A stretch of DNA of 64,000 nt. Origin: Salminus brasiliensis (lineage: Eukaryota > Chordata > Actinopteri > Characiformes > Bryconidae). The position numbers and the translations under genes were made by a program. Positions 24,431 through 38,167 of the stretch are shown here, piece after piece; the first letter of the stretch is position 1; every line of letters begins with the position of its first letter. The stretch covers positions 8,190,959-8,254,958 of the forward strand of contig NC_132901.1 in the NCBI RefSeq assembly GCF_030463535.1. The letters run 5' to 3'. The notes beneath the pieces were generated by a model. That model worked only from the letters and a program-made list of their open reading frames with translations. It was not told the origin of the DNA and did no database searches.

Positions 24431-24555
24431 CGTATGCGTTGGTAAAATCAGAACTATACGTCTTAATAAATCCTGATAGTCGCCGTCAACGCCGCTGTGG
24501 CGAAAAACAGATTAAGCCCTGTAGATTAAAAATGCGCGGGAAGGCGAACAAAGAG
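24431..24555. repeat. Module copy A in H4-H2B spacer, U2
   Basis: First of two diverged direct copies (the second at 24753-24868). Both hold CGCCGTCAACGCCGCT followed by a TGGCGAAAA core and end ATGCGCGGG-AGGCGAACAAAGAG. Copy A has an extra TAATAAATCCTGATAGT block. Confidence 0.7.
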
Positions 24556-24695
24556 TTGATCATATTTGTTTGTTTCAATAAAGTCAATGATGGTGGTTAT
24601 GAATCTCGGTTACTCCGGTTACTTTGTTAAGAAGCTCATTTTCAGGAGGAAAAAACATAATTTATATATAATATTTATATATATATATGACATTA

Positions 24696-24732
24696 TATTC
24701 TTATATAATAATGTGATTATTATATAAGAATA
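24696..24732. repeat. AT-rich perfect hairpin, U2
   Basis: Arms 24696-24712 and 24716-24732 around GTG; identical to the U1 hairpin. Confidence 0.85.
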
Positions 24733-24752
24733 CATATTGTTTTCCATTTACC

Positions 24753-24868
24753 CCGTTTGCGTTGATTAAATCAGAATTATACAGAACATCGCCGTCAACG
24801 CCGCTTTGGCGAAAAATAATGTGCCGCCTGCACGGTGGGTACAAATGCGCGGGTAGGCGAACAAAGAG
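24753..24868. repeat. Module copy B in H4-H2B spacer, U2
   Basis: Second diverged copy of 24431-24555, lying directly before the polypurine tract. Confidence 0.7.
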
Positions 24869-24878
24869 AATGCTGCTC

Positions 24879-24963
24879 AGGGGAGGGGGAAGGGAGGAGG
24901 AGAAATGGGAGGGGAGAAGAGGGGAGGGCAGGGGATGGGAAAAGGGAGTGTGGGGGGTTGGGA
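24879..24963 (+). repeat. G-rich polypurine tract upstream of H2B, U2
   Basis: Same length as U1, with one interruption differing (GAAATGGGAG in place of GAAAAGGGAG). Confidence 0.7.
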
Positions 24964-24986
24964 AGAAGCGAGCGGACAATTGTTGT

Positions 24987-25483
<497 letters not shown>

Positions 25484-25513
25484 ATGGTGATAGCGGCGTA
25501 ATCCAAACCCAAC

Positions 25514-25529
25514 GGCTCTTTTAAGAGCC
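25514..25529 (+). terminator. Histone mRNA 3' stem-loop, H2B U2
   Basis: GGCTCTTTTAAGAGCC with ACCCA and the AAAGAGCAG downstream element, as in U1. Confidence 0.97.
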
Positions 25530-26031
25530 ACCCACGGTTTCTTCGAAAGAGCAGTTTTATTCAAGAACAAAGTCGCCGATGGTAAGCTATAATACTAATT
25601 ATTATTATTAATATTATTATTATTTTTTTTTTCCCCCATGAGTGCTTCTGCAGCCATTATTGTAAAAGGAATGCCCTTCAGTGTATGTATGTATGTATGT
25701 ATGTAAATCAACTTACTTAGTTGTTTGTCTGCATTTAATTGGTATAGTATACTAAGATTCAGGGGCAGAGCAGCAAACTAAAATACTGTGCCATACTAAC
25801 TGTATGGCGTGGGGTTGTAATGCTAAGTGGGATAAATGAAGCTGCACATCACCTGTGAAAGACCAGTCCAGAGGAGATCAGCCTTACAGGTGGGGAATAG
25901 TAAGGCAGGAAACCATACTAGGGTTGACTTGAAGCCTAGAACTATACACTTGATCTTTGTAATGAAAGCTGTCTAGTATATATAATCAGGCATACGGTTA
26001 GGAAAGAGAGGAAATGAGTATCTCCACAAGC
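25530..26031. other. Post-H2B single-copy flank, U2
   Basis: As in U1 but with a longer GTAT microsatellite (about 25683-25704) and scattered single-base differences. No gene is seen. Confidence 0.65.
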
Positions 26032-29000
26032 TTTTTTTGTTGGGTCACAGAAGGGTGAAGTTATTCAAAGCCTTAGGTTTATGGTGAGATTTGAGTGAGC
26101 AAGAATAGGTTCAGAGCTAGACTTTTGATGTAGAGGGTCGGAGCAAGGCAAAAGGACGAGGGTAGAGTAAGTAAAATAGTATGGCGGTCAAAGGCCTCAG
26201 GTTTATGATGAAGGTGGATTGAGTTAAAGTGACCGTGAGCTTAGGCCGTTGCCTTAGGATACAAAGGAAGGTTCAGTAAAAGTGAGTTTCAACATTAGCC
26301 ATCAGCCTCATGATTTGGATACACATGGCCTCGGCCTACTGAGGAATGCACATCTAAGTAGAATGGTCATGACTGCATGGAATGGGTTAAATGAAAGTAA
26401 AAGTTTTAAAATAATAATTTGGTGTGTTGCTTATTGGGATAGAGGGAGGGATGGGGTTAATTTGTTTTAGTACAAGAATGAGATTGGAGTTGTTTCATGT
26501 GAGGGGTTTGAATGAGGATGGGGAGTGATTTTGTATAATGGTTGGAGGAAGGATGGGGTTATTTGGTTTCATGGTTAGAATGATGTTAAGGTTATGTTGT
26601 ACTAGGTTAAGAGGGAGGACAGAGTTATTTTGTATTAGGACTACTTGGTTTGGTCACAAAAAGATGAATTTGGTTGAAGCCTTAGGTTAATGGTGAGATT
26701 CGAGCGAGCAAGAATAGGTTCAGAGCTAGACTTTTGATGTAGAGGGTCGGAGCAAGGCAAAAAGACGAGGGTAGAGTAAGTAAATTTAGGTAGCGTAAGT
26801 AAAAAAAGTATGGCGGTGAAAGTGTGTTTAGTGCAGATGTGATCTAGGAAGAGTGAGTAACAGCAGCTTTGTAAACGAGGCCTCAGGTTTATGATGGAGG
26901 TGGATTGTGTTAAAGTGACTGTGAGCTTAGGCCTTTGCCTTAGGAAGCTTCAGAAAAAGTGAATTTCAACATTGGCCATCAGCCTGATGATTTGGATACA
27001 CATGGCCTCGGCCTACTGAGGAATGCACATCTAAGTAGAATGGTCATGACTGCATGGAATGGGTTAAATGAAAGTAAAAGTTTAAAAATAATAATTTGGT
27101 GTGTTGCTTATTGAGATAGAGGGAGGGATGGGGTTAATTTGTTTTAGTACAAGAATGAAATTGGAGTTGTTTCATGTGAGAGGTTCGAATGAGGATGGGG
27201 AGTGATTTTGTATAATGGTTGGAGGAAGGATGGTGTTATTTCATTTTAGGGTTGGAGAGAGAAGGTCGTGGGGTTTGTATTAGAGTATGAATGAAAATGG
27301 GTTATTTTATTTTGGGGTTAGACGGCGGATGGGGTTATTTGGTTTCATGGTTAGAATGATGTTAAGGTTATGTTGTACTAGGTTAAGAGGGAGGACAGAG
27401 TTATTTTGTATTAGGACTATTTGGTTTGGTTCACTAAAAGATGAATTTGGTTGAAGCCTTAGGTTAATGGTGAGATTCGAGCGAGCAAGAATAGGTTCAG
27501 AGCTAGACTTTTGATGTAGAGGGTCGGAGCAAGGCAAAAGGACGAGGGTAGAGTAAGTAAAATAGTATGGCGGTCAAAGACCTCAGGTTTATGATGAAGG
27601 TGGATTGAGTTAAAGTGACGGTGAGCTTAAGCCTTTGCCTTAGGATACAAAGGAAGGTTCAGTAAAAGTGAGTTTCAACATTAGCCATCAGCCTGATGAT
27701 TTGGATACACATGGCCTCGGCCTACTGAGGAATGCACATCTAAGTAGAATGGTCATGACTGCATGGAATGGGTTAAATGAAAGTAAAAGTTTAAAAATAA
27801 TAATTTGGTGTGTTGCTTATTGAGATAGAGGGAGGGATGGGGTTAATTTGTTTTAGTACAAGAATGAGATTTGAGTTGTTTCATGTGAGGGGTTCGAATG
27901 AGGATGGAGTGATTTTGTATAATGGTTGGAGGAAGGATGGGGTTATTTCATTTTAGGGTTTGTGAGAGAAGGTGGTGGGGTTTGTATTAGAGTATGAATG
28001 GAAATGGGTTATTTTATTTTGGGGTTAGACGGCGGATGGGGTTATTTGTTTTCATGGTTAGAATGATGTTAAGGTTATGTTGTACTAGGTTAAGAGGGAG
28101 GACAGAGTTATTTTGTATTAGGACTATTTGGTTTGGTTCACTAAAAGATGAATTTGGTTGAAGTCTTAGGTTAATGGTGAGATTCGAGCGAGCAAGAATA
28201 GGTTCATAGATATTTTTTTGATGTAGAGGGTCGGAGCAATGCAAAAGGACGAGGGTAGAGTAAGTAAAATAGTATGGCGGTCAAAGGCCTCAGTTTTATG
28301 ATGAAGGTGGATTGAGTTAAAGTGACGGTGAGCTTAAGCCTTTGCCTTAGGATACAAAGGAAGGTTCAGTAAAAGTGAGTTTCAACATTAGCCATCAGCC
28401 TCATGATTTGGATACACATGGCCTCGGCCTACTGAGGAATGCACATCTAAGTAGAATGGTCATGACTGCATGGAATGGGTTAAATGAAAGTAAAAGTTTA
28501 AAAATAATAATTTGGTGTGTTGCTTATTGAGATAGAGGGAGGGATGGGGTTAATTTGTTTTAGTACAAGAATGAAATTGGAGTTGTTTCATGTGAGAGGT
28601 TCGAATGAGGATGGGGAGTGATTTTGTATAATGGTTGGAGGAAGGATGGTGTTATTTCATTTTAGGGTTGGAGAGAGAAGGTCGTGGGGTTTGTATTAGA
28701 GTATGAATGAAAATGGGTTATTTTATTTTGGGGTTAGACGGCGGATGGGGTTATTTGGTTTCATGGTTAGAATGATGTTAAGGTTATGTTGTACTAGGTT
28801 AAGAGGGAGGACAGAGTTATTTTGTATTAGGACTATTTGGTTTGGTTCACTAAAAGATGAATTTGGTTGAAGCCTTAGGTTAATGGTGAGATTCGAGCGA
28901 GCAAGAATAGGTTCAGAGCTAGACTTTTGATGTAGAGGGTCGGAGCAAGGCAAAAGGACGAGGGTAGAGTAAGTAAAATAGTATGGCGGTCAAAGACCTC

Positions 29001-30524
29001 AGGTTTATGATGAAGGTGGATTGAGTTAAAGTGACGGTGAGCTTAAGCCTTTGCCTTAGGATACAAAGGAAGGTTCAGTAAAAGTGAGTTTCAACATTAG
29101 CCATCAGCCTGATGATTTGGATACACATGGCCTCGGCCTACTGAGGAATGCACATCTAAGTAGAATGGTCATGACTGCATGGAATGGGTTAAATGAAAGT
29201 AAAAGTTTAAAAATAATAATTTGGTGTGTTGCTTATTGAGATAGAGGGAGGGATGGGGTTAATTTGTTTTAGTACAAGAATGAGATTTGAGTTGTTTCAT
29301 GTGAGGGGTTCGAATGAGGATGGAGTGATTTTGTATAATGGTTGGAGGAAGGATGGGGTTATTTCATTTTAGGGTTTGTGAGAGAAGGTGGTGGGGTTTG
29401 TATTAGAGTATGAATGGAAATGGGTTATTTTATTTTGGGGTTAGACGGCGGATGGGGTTATTTGTTTTCATGGTTAGAATGATGTTAAGGTTATGTTGTA
29501 CTAGGTTAAGAGGGAGGACAGAGTTATTTTGTATTAGGACTATTTGGTTTGGTTCACTAAAAGATGAATTTGGTTGAAGTCTTAGGTTAATGGTGAGATT
29601 CGAGCGAGCAAGAATAGGTTCATAGATATTTTTTTGATGTAGAGGGTCGGAGCAATGCAAAAGGACGAGGGTAGAGTAAGTAAAATAGTATGGCGGTCAA
29701 AGGCCTCAGTTTTATGATGAAGGTGGATTGAGTTAAAGTGACGGTGAGCTTAAGCCTTTGCCTTAGGATACAAAGGAAGGTTCAGTAAAAGTGAGTTTCA
29801 ACATTAGCCATCAGCCTGATGATTTGGATACACATGGCATCGGCCTACTGAGGAATGCACATCTAAGTAGAATGGTCATGACTGCATGGAATGGGTTAAA
29901 TGAAAGTAAAAGTTTAAAAATAATAATTTGGTGTGTTGCTTATTGAGATAGAGGGAGGGATGGGGTTAATTTGTTTTAGGACAAGAATGAGATTGGAGTT
30001 GTTTCATGTGAGGGGTTTGAATGAGGATGGGGAGTGATTTTGTATAATGGTTGGAGGAAGGATGGTGTTATTTCATTTTAGGGTTGGAGAGAGAAGGTCG
30101 TGGGGTTTGTATTAGAGTATGAATGAAAATGGGTTATTTTATTTTGGGGTTAGACGGCGGATGGGGTTATTTGGTTTCATGGTTAGAATGATGTTAAGGT
30201 TATGTTGTACTAGGTTAAGAGGGAGGACAGAGTTATTTTGTATTAGGACTATTTGGTTTGGTTCACTAAAAGATGAATTTGGTTGAAGCCTTAGGTTAAT
30301 GGTGAGATTCGAGCGAGCAAGAATAGGTTCAGAGCTAGACTTATGATGTAGAGGGTCGGAGCAAGGCAAAAGGACGAGGGTAGAGTAAGTAAAATAGTAT
30401 GGCGGTCAAAGGCCTCAGTTTTATGATGAAGGTGGATTGAGTTAAAGTGACGGTGAGTTTAAGCCTTTGCCTTAGGATACAAAGGAAGGTTCAGTAAAAG
30501 TGAGTTTCAACATTAGCCATCAGC
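26032..30524. repeat. Satellite array, U2
   Basis: About 4.5 kb. The first full monomer has lost 99 bp, exactly three 33-bp units, between two GGATGGGGTTATTT blocks (near 26550). Further landmarks lie at 27307 (a), 28014 (b), 28723 (a), 29430 (b) and 30139 (a, the terminal variant). The array stops inside the last monomer at the sequence CATTAGCCATCAGC, where the deletion junction begins. No higher-order a-b-c pattern is kept; the order is a-b-a-b-a. Confidence 0.92.
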
Positions 30525-30531
30525 AATCAGT
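30521..30531. other. Deletion junction removing H1-H2A-H3 from U2
   Basis: Satellite ending GCCATCAGC (through 30524) joins a 3-base filler AAT and then CAGTAAAGGAGTTAAG, which in U1 begins at 17280. Compared with U1, positions 12873-17279 (about 4.4 kb with H1, H2A and H3 and their promoters) are absent. The short filler and lack of homology look like end joining. Confidence 0.85.
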
Positions 30532-30562
30532 AAAGGAGTTAAGTGTATATTCCGGAGAGGAC

Positions 30563-31658
30563 CACCGTTGTTGTGGGAACGCAGACATATGTCATGGATG
30601 GAGCGTGGCTGCCATCGTGTGGTCAAACTAGGCAAATGCAAACGTTAACTACGTAGATTTATTCGTGTATGTGTGTGAATGTAACAGCTTTTTTCATTTG
30701 ATAGATGGTTGTGAACTCCAGTACGTCTACTAAATCATTTGTATTGCGGTGTTATTTTGGTTAGTGTTTTTTAAAGTACATTTTAAAAAATGTTTCTATT
30801 GAAGCATACTTCAGTTCAGGGCATTTTAGTAGCCAGCATGGTTACCAGTTCTCATGCTGCCAGGCAATGAAATGGAAACTTAATTTAGGGTAATTTTATA
30901 CACATTAAATATGATTGTTAACTGCACCAACAAATCTAAAAAGTAATTACGTGTCTTACGTGATGATTTTCGTTTGGGCTTGGGTTTCATTTCAACAATA
31001 TGCTAACGATAACATACTCCAGACTGTATAATCTCCTTCCACAACTAGATAAAATGTCTTGTTTTGAAGAACGCTTGATAGAAGTCTTTAATAAAGGCAC
31101 TTTATTAGCCATCATGACAACCAAACAGCATGCAGTTATGTAAAAAGCCACCAATTTACTCACTGCTAGAAGCCATTGAGACAAACTATAGAGTAGTGCA
31201 CTTCTATGTAGGACCTTTATTTCCTTTTCTTTAGAGCCCTTAAACTCTGTGTATTAGCTTATATTGAGGTTACCATAATAATCATAAATCAGTAAAAAAC
31301 ACCGCTCATCTGCTATCAAGACCTGACCGAGGAGCTGGAGGCCAGTGGAGCAAAGCTAAAATATGGAAAAGCATACGCACCCTCAAATTGGTGCAAAAAA
31401 AAATAAATAATAATTTTAATCATTCAAGGCATAGGTAAGTAACAAATGAATACAAAAGTGCTAACAAAAGTGAATGAAAAGCCAGCCGTACTCACTTGTG
31501 AATTCGCTTTTTTGATTTTGCTTCTTTAAACGTCTCTGTGGACCAAAAAAAAAAAGATTAATTGTTTTACATTTTAACCACACGATGGCATCCACGCTCC
31601 ATTTACGTACTATGACCACAGACTTAAAGCTTAGCCCTGAAACTCCATCAGAAGCCTA
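30563..31658. repeat. 1.1 kb spacer duplication, copy 1, U2
   Basis: Counterpart of 17315-18410. Its left inverted end carries one private change (GCGTGGCTGCC near 30607), so its ends no longer match perfectly. Confidence 0.78.
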
Positions 31659-31736
31659 AAAGACTTGACTAGAGAAGTGCACTTCTGTGTAGTGTATACA
31701 GTGTAAGGGATTTAGGAAGTGCCCTATTGCAAACGT

Positions 31737-32852
31737 CACCGTTGTTTTGGTATCGTGGATATATGTCATGGATGGAGCGTGGATGCCATCGTGTGGTCAA
31801 ACTCGCAAATGCAAACGCTAAAAACATAGATGTATACGTGTATGTGTGTGAATGTTACAGCTTTTACATATGACAGATGGTTGTGAACTCCAGTAAGTCT
31901 ACTAAGATCTACCAAGGAACATTTGGGCATTTTAGTAGCCAGCATGATAACCAGTTGTCATGCTACCAGGCAATGAAAACTTAATTTAGGGCACTGCAAT
32001 TTTTATACACATTAAATATGATTGTTAACTGCACCAATACATCTAAAAAGTCATTACATGTCTTGCGGGATGATTTTTGTTTGGGTTTTAACAATATGCT
32101 AATGATAAAGTAGGACAGAATTTTTTTTTACTCCAGACTGTATTACCTCCTTCCACAACTCGATCAAATGGCTTTAGATAAAGAATCCTTGATAGAAGCA
32201 TTCTTTATTTAAGGCACTTTTTTATCAGTTAGGTAAAAAGCCAACAATTCGCTCACTACTATAAGCCATTGAGACAAACTGTAGAGTAGTGCAATTCTAT
32301 GAATGACGTTTTTCCCCTCCCCCTTTAGAGCCCTTAAATTCTATGCTGTATGGTTATGTGTATGTATGTATGCATCAGCTTATATTGAGGTTAACATAAT
32401 AATCATAAATCAATAAAGAACACCGCTCATCTGCTATCAAGACCTGACTAAGGAGCTAGAGGCCAGTGGAGCAAAGCTACAATTACGAAAAGCATACGCA
32501 CCATCGGTGCAAAAAAATCATTTTAACCTGCCAGGTTTAGGTCAGAGACTTTCTTCAAGGCATAGGTAAGTAACAAATGAATACAAAAGTGCTAACAAAA
32601 GTGTATCAAAAGCCAGCCGTACTCACTTGTGAATTAGCTTTTTTGTGCTTCTCAAATTGAACTCTTTCTCTTCTTTCTGATTTTGCTTCTTTAAATGTCT
32701 CTGTGGACCAAGAAAAAAAAAACTAAAAAAAAAGATGAATTGTTTTATATTTTGCAGATTTACATTTTGACCACCAGATGGCATCCACGCTCCATTCACG
32801 TACTACGACAACAGACTTAAAGCTTAGCCCTGAAACTCCATCAGAAGCCTAA
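31737..32852. repeat. 1.1 kb spacer duplication, copy 2, U2
   Basis: Counterpart of 18489-19604; includes the CTCF-like CCACCAGATGGCAT at 32771-32784. Confidence 0.78.
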
Positions 32853-33393
32853 GGGGTAGGTCTAGCCAAACTGCTTCCCCTCACCCTGACTTCATCATGA
32901 GCTCTACACTTACTTTGCTTACCACAATGTCTTTCCATATTTCTTTATCATCCACTAACTGCAACATATGATAAAAGCAACATTACTTAAAGCAACATTA
33001 ACTCCCTCTGTGTTTATCTAATCTAGCATGACTTTTATTAGAAGATGTAAAGCGAGCCTGAGAAATCCAAGGGGTAAACATGTAGTTTTAGTTGGCCTCA
33101 TTAGGAGCTTTTCCCTTGTATGCAATAATATACCATTTATTCGATTTGTGTTTGTTCTTTCTTTCTTTAAATGTCTCTGTGGACACTATATCTTTAACTT
33201 GTAGTGTATTAGATTAACGACTACAATTCCCATGATGCCTAACTAAAGATTTTTTTGCACCGATGGTGCGTATGCTTTTCGTAATTGTAGCTTTGCTCCA
33301 CTGGCCTCTAGCTCCTTAGTCAGGTCTTGATAGCAGATGAGCGGTGTTCTTTATTGATTTATGATTATTATGTTAACCTCAATATAAGCTGAT
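32374..33393. repeat. 146-bp inverted repeat pair, U2
   Basis: Arms 32374-32519 and 33248-33393, complementary along their length, with the ZNF143-like motif at 33220-33238 between them. Confidence 0.85.
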
Positions 33394-33985
33394 AAAACCT
33401 TGCCAAATAAAATTATTTTTGCACAGATTTAATTGTGTGGGTATGAGACATGTTAGTATTATTCCTACATTCACTTCTCATTGGTGAAGATCTTCTCTAA
33501 TGGCCAATGTCAGTGTTAACACTTTACTGTACATCCTATACATTTGCACTCCTGGACACTACTAACACTTTATTATTATTACTTAATAATACAGTGTTAT
33601 TATTAAATTTTTATGTATCGTCATCTGTCCACTTCATTTCTTATTTTTCATAACTGCACTGTCCTTCATCTGCAGTTAGTTTCAAATGCATTTTCACATG
33701 TATTCTATTTATCTGTCTATCTATCTATCTTGCAGTGTGGGTTCTAACTAGACAAAGGACTCCAAAAGTCATGTTTGTGTTTTTAAACCACAGTATTGAC
33801 TTTGTCCTCATGTAACTCATGTATAGTGTAACTGGGTATCTCAGTATCTTCACCTGGATTTATTGATCCAAAACTGTAGTTTAGTGATGTCAAGGTTCAA
33901 ATGTTTAAAGTCATGTCATGTTGAATGTTGTGAGGGAATACGTCTGAAAATATATGGAACCTGGCCTGGCAGATACATATTCTGA

Positions 33986-33999
33986 CCACCAGATGGCAT
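33986..33999 (+). promoter_or_regulatory. CTCF-like motif, U2 site 2
   Basis: CCACCAGATGGCAT in the partial third duplicate, as in U1. Confidence 0.4.
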
Positions 34000-34307
34000 C
34001 ACTACTCCATTCACGTTCTGCAACTACATAGTCTTAGGGCCTAGCCCTGAAACTCCATCAGAAGCCTAAGAGGTAGGTCCAGCCGAACTGCTACCACTCA
34101 TCCTGACTTCATCATGAGCTTTACACTTACTTTGCTCACCACAATTTATTTCCTTCCTTTCTCTTCCACTAACTGCTAACCAATATGACTTTAGAAGAAG
34201 ATTTATTAGAAGATGTATAGTGAAAACCTGAGGAATCCAAATGGTGTGGGTTTAGTTTAAGTTGGCCTTGTTTTATTTTATGTGCAGAAATATGTCAGTG
34301 GTGGTGG

Positions 34308-34448
<141 letters not shown>

Positions 34449-34638
34449 ATGCATACTTATTCAATCTGACAGAAAATACAAACCCTGTACTGGTTTGTGT
34501 TTGAGCAATATGTGTTGACAAAGAAAAAAAGAACAAATTACTGGTTGAATCTATAAAACACTATGCTTCCTTTAAGTGTGTCTATGTCAATGTGTCAATG
34601 ACACAATGTGTCTTTATCCTGTAGTGTCAAGATCAAGG

Positions 34639-34657
34639 ACTACAATTCCCATGATGC
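34639..34657 (+). promoter_or_regulatory. ZNF143-like motif, U2 site 2
   Basis: ACTACAATTCCCATGATGC, the same position relative to the CpG-containing ATG as in U1. Confidence 0.5.
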
Positions 34658-36387
34658 CTAACTACAAGTTCAGCCTATTGACACACGTGCCATGTATTAG
34701 GACTAATCACGTGTTGTTTTAGAACGTTTTCGAAAAGTATAGATGACGTACAGTGTTTTATTGATTCCACCATTCATGTGATCCGGCTCTTTAATTCTTG
34801 AATTTGATTTATTGTTGTACTGGGTTGTTGGCGTTGTATTTTCTAAACGTTGCAAACCCTTTGTATGTGGATTTACTTGTTCAATATGTTGTCATGGAGC
34901 CTGTCTCTCTCTCTCTATCTTTGTCTATCTCTCTATGTATACATATCTATCTACCTACCTACCTTCCTACCTACCACCCTCCCTCTCTTCATCTAATGAT
35001 GAAATCCGATAACTGCACGTCCAGTCACAGTAAAAAGTAAACCGTGTGCCATGGTGTACAGTAGTGGGCTGATCTCAGTGTGTGCTTGTTTTATGCTTGC
35101 AAGGTCGTAACCCTAGTACTAAATAGCCATTTATGTCATTTATTCAGGCATTCAGGTGCATTGAGGGAGGACACGTACTCTTGTCGTGTGTGTGTGTGAA
35201 ATAATCGCTACGCACGTTAGAATGGCGTGATGTAGTGTGACTTTGTTGTATACGAGACCGAGGCGCACATGGCGACAGCCATCAGAGGGGAGTGGACGGC
35301 TGACCGAGGTATTTGTCGTGTTAAGACCTATGTTAACTACTTTTAATGTTCATACATGTGAAACGTCGTCTTTACATGACGACATGTGAGTCATTACACT
35401 TTGCGTTGCTTTGTGGAATAGGCGTGAGCTGGAGACTGGACCTGGTCAGCTCCGTTGTGTCGCTGTTGGCACGATAACGTTTGCTAACTTGCCAAAAATG
35501 AAGTGGATACTGAAATCCGATAAGTCGATTTTGCGGAGAGCCTAAAGTTGTACACCCAGTCACAGCAAATCGACGTAGAACTGCCGTTGCTGGATCTATG
35601 TGTGGAGTTGTACATAGCTTGGAGCCAGCTTAGCGATTAGCAGCGTGGCTAACTCGGCCAGCATAAACAGTAAAGCACAAATATGAGCCTAATTATGAGG
35701 GGTCATTATTTATTGACCACAGTGCAGTGCCACATGCGGAGTTGTAGCATAAAAGTACGCAATACAGCCGTGATTTGTGGCTGTTGAGTGATTTGAGTTA
35801 ACTTGCTTTTTCAGGTCCACACATGAGCTAACATAGCGATTAGCATGCTAGCTAACTCGGATGGTACAAACAATAGCATTACGCCAGCGAGTGTAAATAC
35901 CTGTCAGATAAATACACACTCGCTCGAGTCAGTCAGGTTTTATTATGAAACCGTGTATATAGCTAGCAACATTTTATACGTTTACTGCCGTGGTTGAAAT
36001 CGAGAAGCCACCTCGGAGAGTAGCATGATGGCTAGGTGTCTAAAAATTAATCACAAAAATAACGATATTACGGACACGTGCGTAGTTCTCTATATTGTTA
36101 TTTGGAGCAAGTGAGGGAGAAACAGTCGTGCTTAAACCCGGCTACCAGCAGCGTATCTTCTGGTTTTCAGAGCTGGGCGGCCTGTGTAGCTTGCTAGCTA
36201 GTGTTTTGTTTACAAAAGATTATTTTCGTTATTAGCTAGTTGCCGAAACGGCATCGGTCAACCGAAAAAACGAACAAACAAAAAAACAATGCAATTTCGC
36301 TCGTTGGCCAATAGTTAAACAGTAAAAAAGCTCAGAAAAAGCTATGACATTAGAACCGGAGTTGCACTGTCCAATTCCCAAGCAGCT

Positions 36388-36446
36388 CACTACTCCCTAT
36401 GGAGTGCACGGTGTCACGAAAAAACGCTGTGCACTAGGGAGTAGTG
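36388..36446. mobile_element. Small hairpin (MITE-like) element upstream of H4, U2
   Basis: Arms 36388-36409 and 36429-36446; same element and site as at 23102, so it predates amplification of the units. Confidence 0.45.
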
Positions 36447-36533
36447 GAGTGCGGTTTAGGATCGCCCCAGGTGTACGAAGGAAGACTTCATGCATGGAGC
36501 ATGGGGTGTCATCCTGTGGTAAAACACGGAAAG

Positions 36534-36534
<1 letters not shown>

Positions 36535-36585
<51 letters not shown>
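36535..36585. repeat. TA microsatellite upstream of H4, U2/U3 boundary
   Basis: About 25 TA units, followed by CACAC. Confidence 0.95.
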
Positions 36586-36590
<5 letters not shown>

Positions 36591-37091
36591 TTGGCGTTAT
36601 TATTGTAGTAATTGATTTTTAGAAAACAGTGCATAAATGTTTATTTACAAAGGCCACATGGCCCCTATCCACTTCTTACAGTGACTCAAAGTAGGCTCAT
36701 ACACAGCCTCACTAAACAGTTCATCTTATGCCTAGGTCACTGAATTGTATGAATTTATTCAGTTATTTATTTATTTAAGATTTCGCCATAAGACCAATCT
36801 ATTTCAGAAATGATTTTAGCTCTTAATTGCAGTTTAGGTTACTTCGTCATTATATGGTCAAGCAGGTCTGGAGCTAGGCTGTAGGTTTCAAAGCTAAATC
36901 ATGTTGAGTTAAAGTATTCACAGTGAAGGTTATGCATGATCCAAAGTGTGCTGCGTTATTTTGAACATGAGTACATCCAGAGAGAACGGAATTCTGGTTG
37001 ACTGTATTTTGTATGGCTACCCACTCAGTGGCTATACAGCAAAACAAGCGTTCTGCACACGTACAGAGTATGAGGCGGAGCTGATGTACTG

Positions 37092-37522
<431 letters not shown>

Positions 37523-37552
37523 ACGCTCGGCCTGAACAGCTCTAAACCCAAC

Positions 37553-37568
37553 GGCTCTTTTAAGAGCC
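37553..37568 (+). terminator. Histone mRNA 3' stem-loop, H4 U3
   Basis: GGCTCTTTTAAGAGCC with ACCCA and a downstream AAAAGAGC. Confidence 0.97.
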
Positions 37569-37984
37569 ACCCACAAATCCAGCAAAAGAGCCTGTTTCTA
37601 ATCTTAGCTTGTTTGTTTCAAATAAGGCAGTCTCCCGGATACTCTGTATTAAGAATGTAATATACGGGAAGAGTACATATATGTTACTTTGTATATATGT
37701 ATTGTTTTACACCCCCCCCCGTATGCGTTGGTAAAATCAGAACTATACGTCTTAATAAATCCTGATAGTCGCCGTCAACGCCGCTGTGGCGAAAAACAGA
37801 TTAAGCCCTGTAGATTAAAAATGCGCGGGAAGGCGAACAAAGAGTTGATCATATTTGTTTGTTTCAATAAAGTCAATGATGGTGGTTATGAATCTCGGTT
37901 ACTCCGGTTACTTTGTTAAGAAGCTCATTTTCAGGAGGAAAAAACATAATTTATATATAATATTTATATATATATATGACATTA

Positions 37985-38021
37985 TATTCTTATATAATAA
38001 TGTGATTATTATATAAGAATA
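37985..38021. repeat. AT-rich perfect hairpin, U3
   Basis: Arms 37985-38001 and 38005-38021 around GTG. Confidence 0.85.
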
Positions 38022-38167
38022 CATATTGTTTTCCATTTACCCCGTTTGCGTTGATTAAATCAGAATTATACAGAACATCGCCGTCAACGCCGCTTTGGCG
38101 AAAAATAATGTGCCGCCTGCACGGTGGGTACAAATGCGCGGGTAGGCGAACAAAGAGAATGCTGCTC

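Larger units (their letters stand above)
24279..24986. other. H4-H2B intergenic region, U2
   Basis: Complete version of the spacer cut off at the window start: C-run (about 24422-24431), module copy A (24431-24555), AT/TA-rich tract, hairpin (24696-24732), module copy B (24753-24868), polypurine tract (24879-24963). It differs from U1 and U4 by CGGTTACTCCGGTTAC near 24607 and by a shorter TA run. No gene is seen. Confidence 0.8.

Noticed and set aside
30521-30531. U2 junction explained as a simple unequal crossover between repeats
   Set aside because: The two sides share no homology at the break and a 3-base filler is present, so homologous exchange is not the best explanation; a mis-assembly remains possible.
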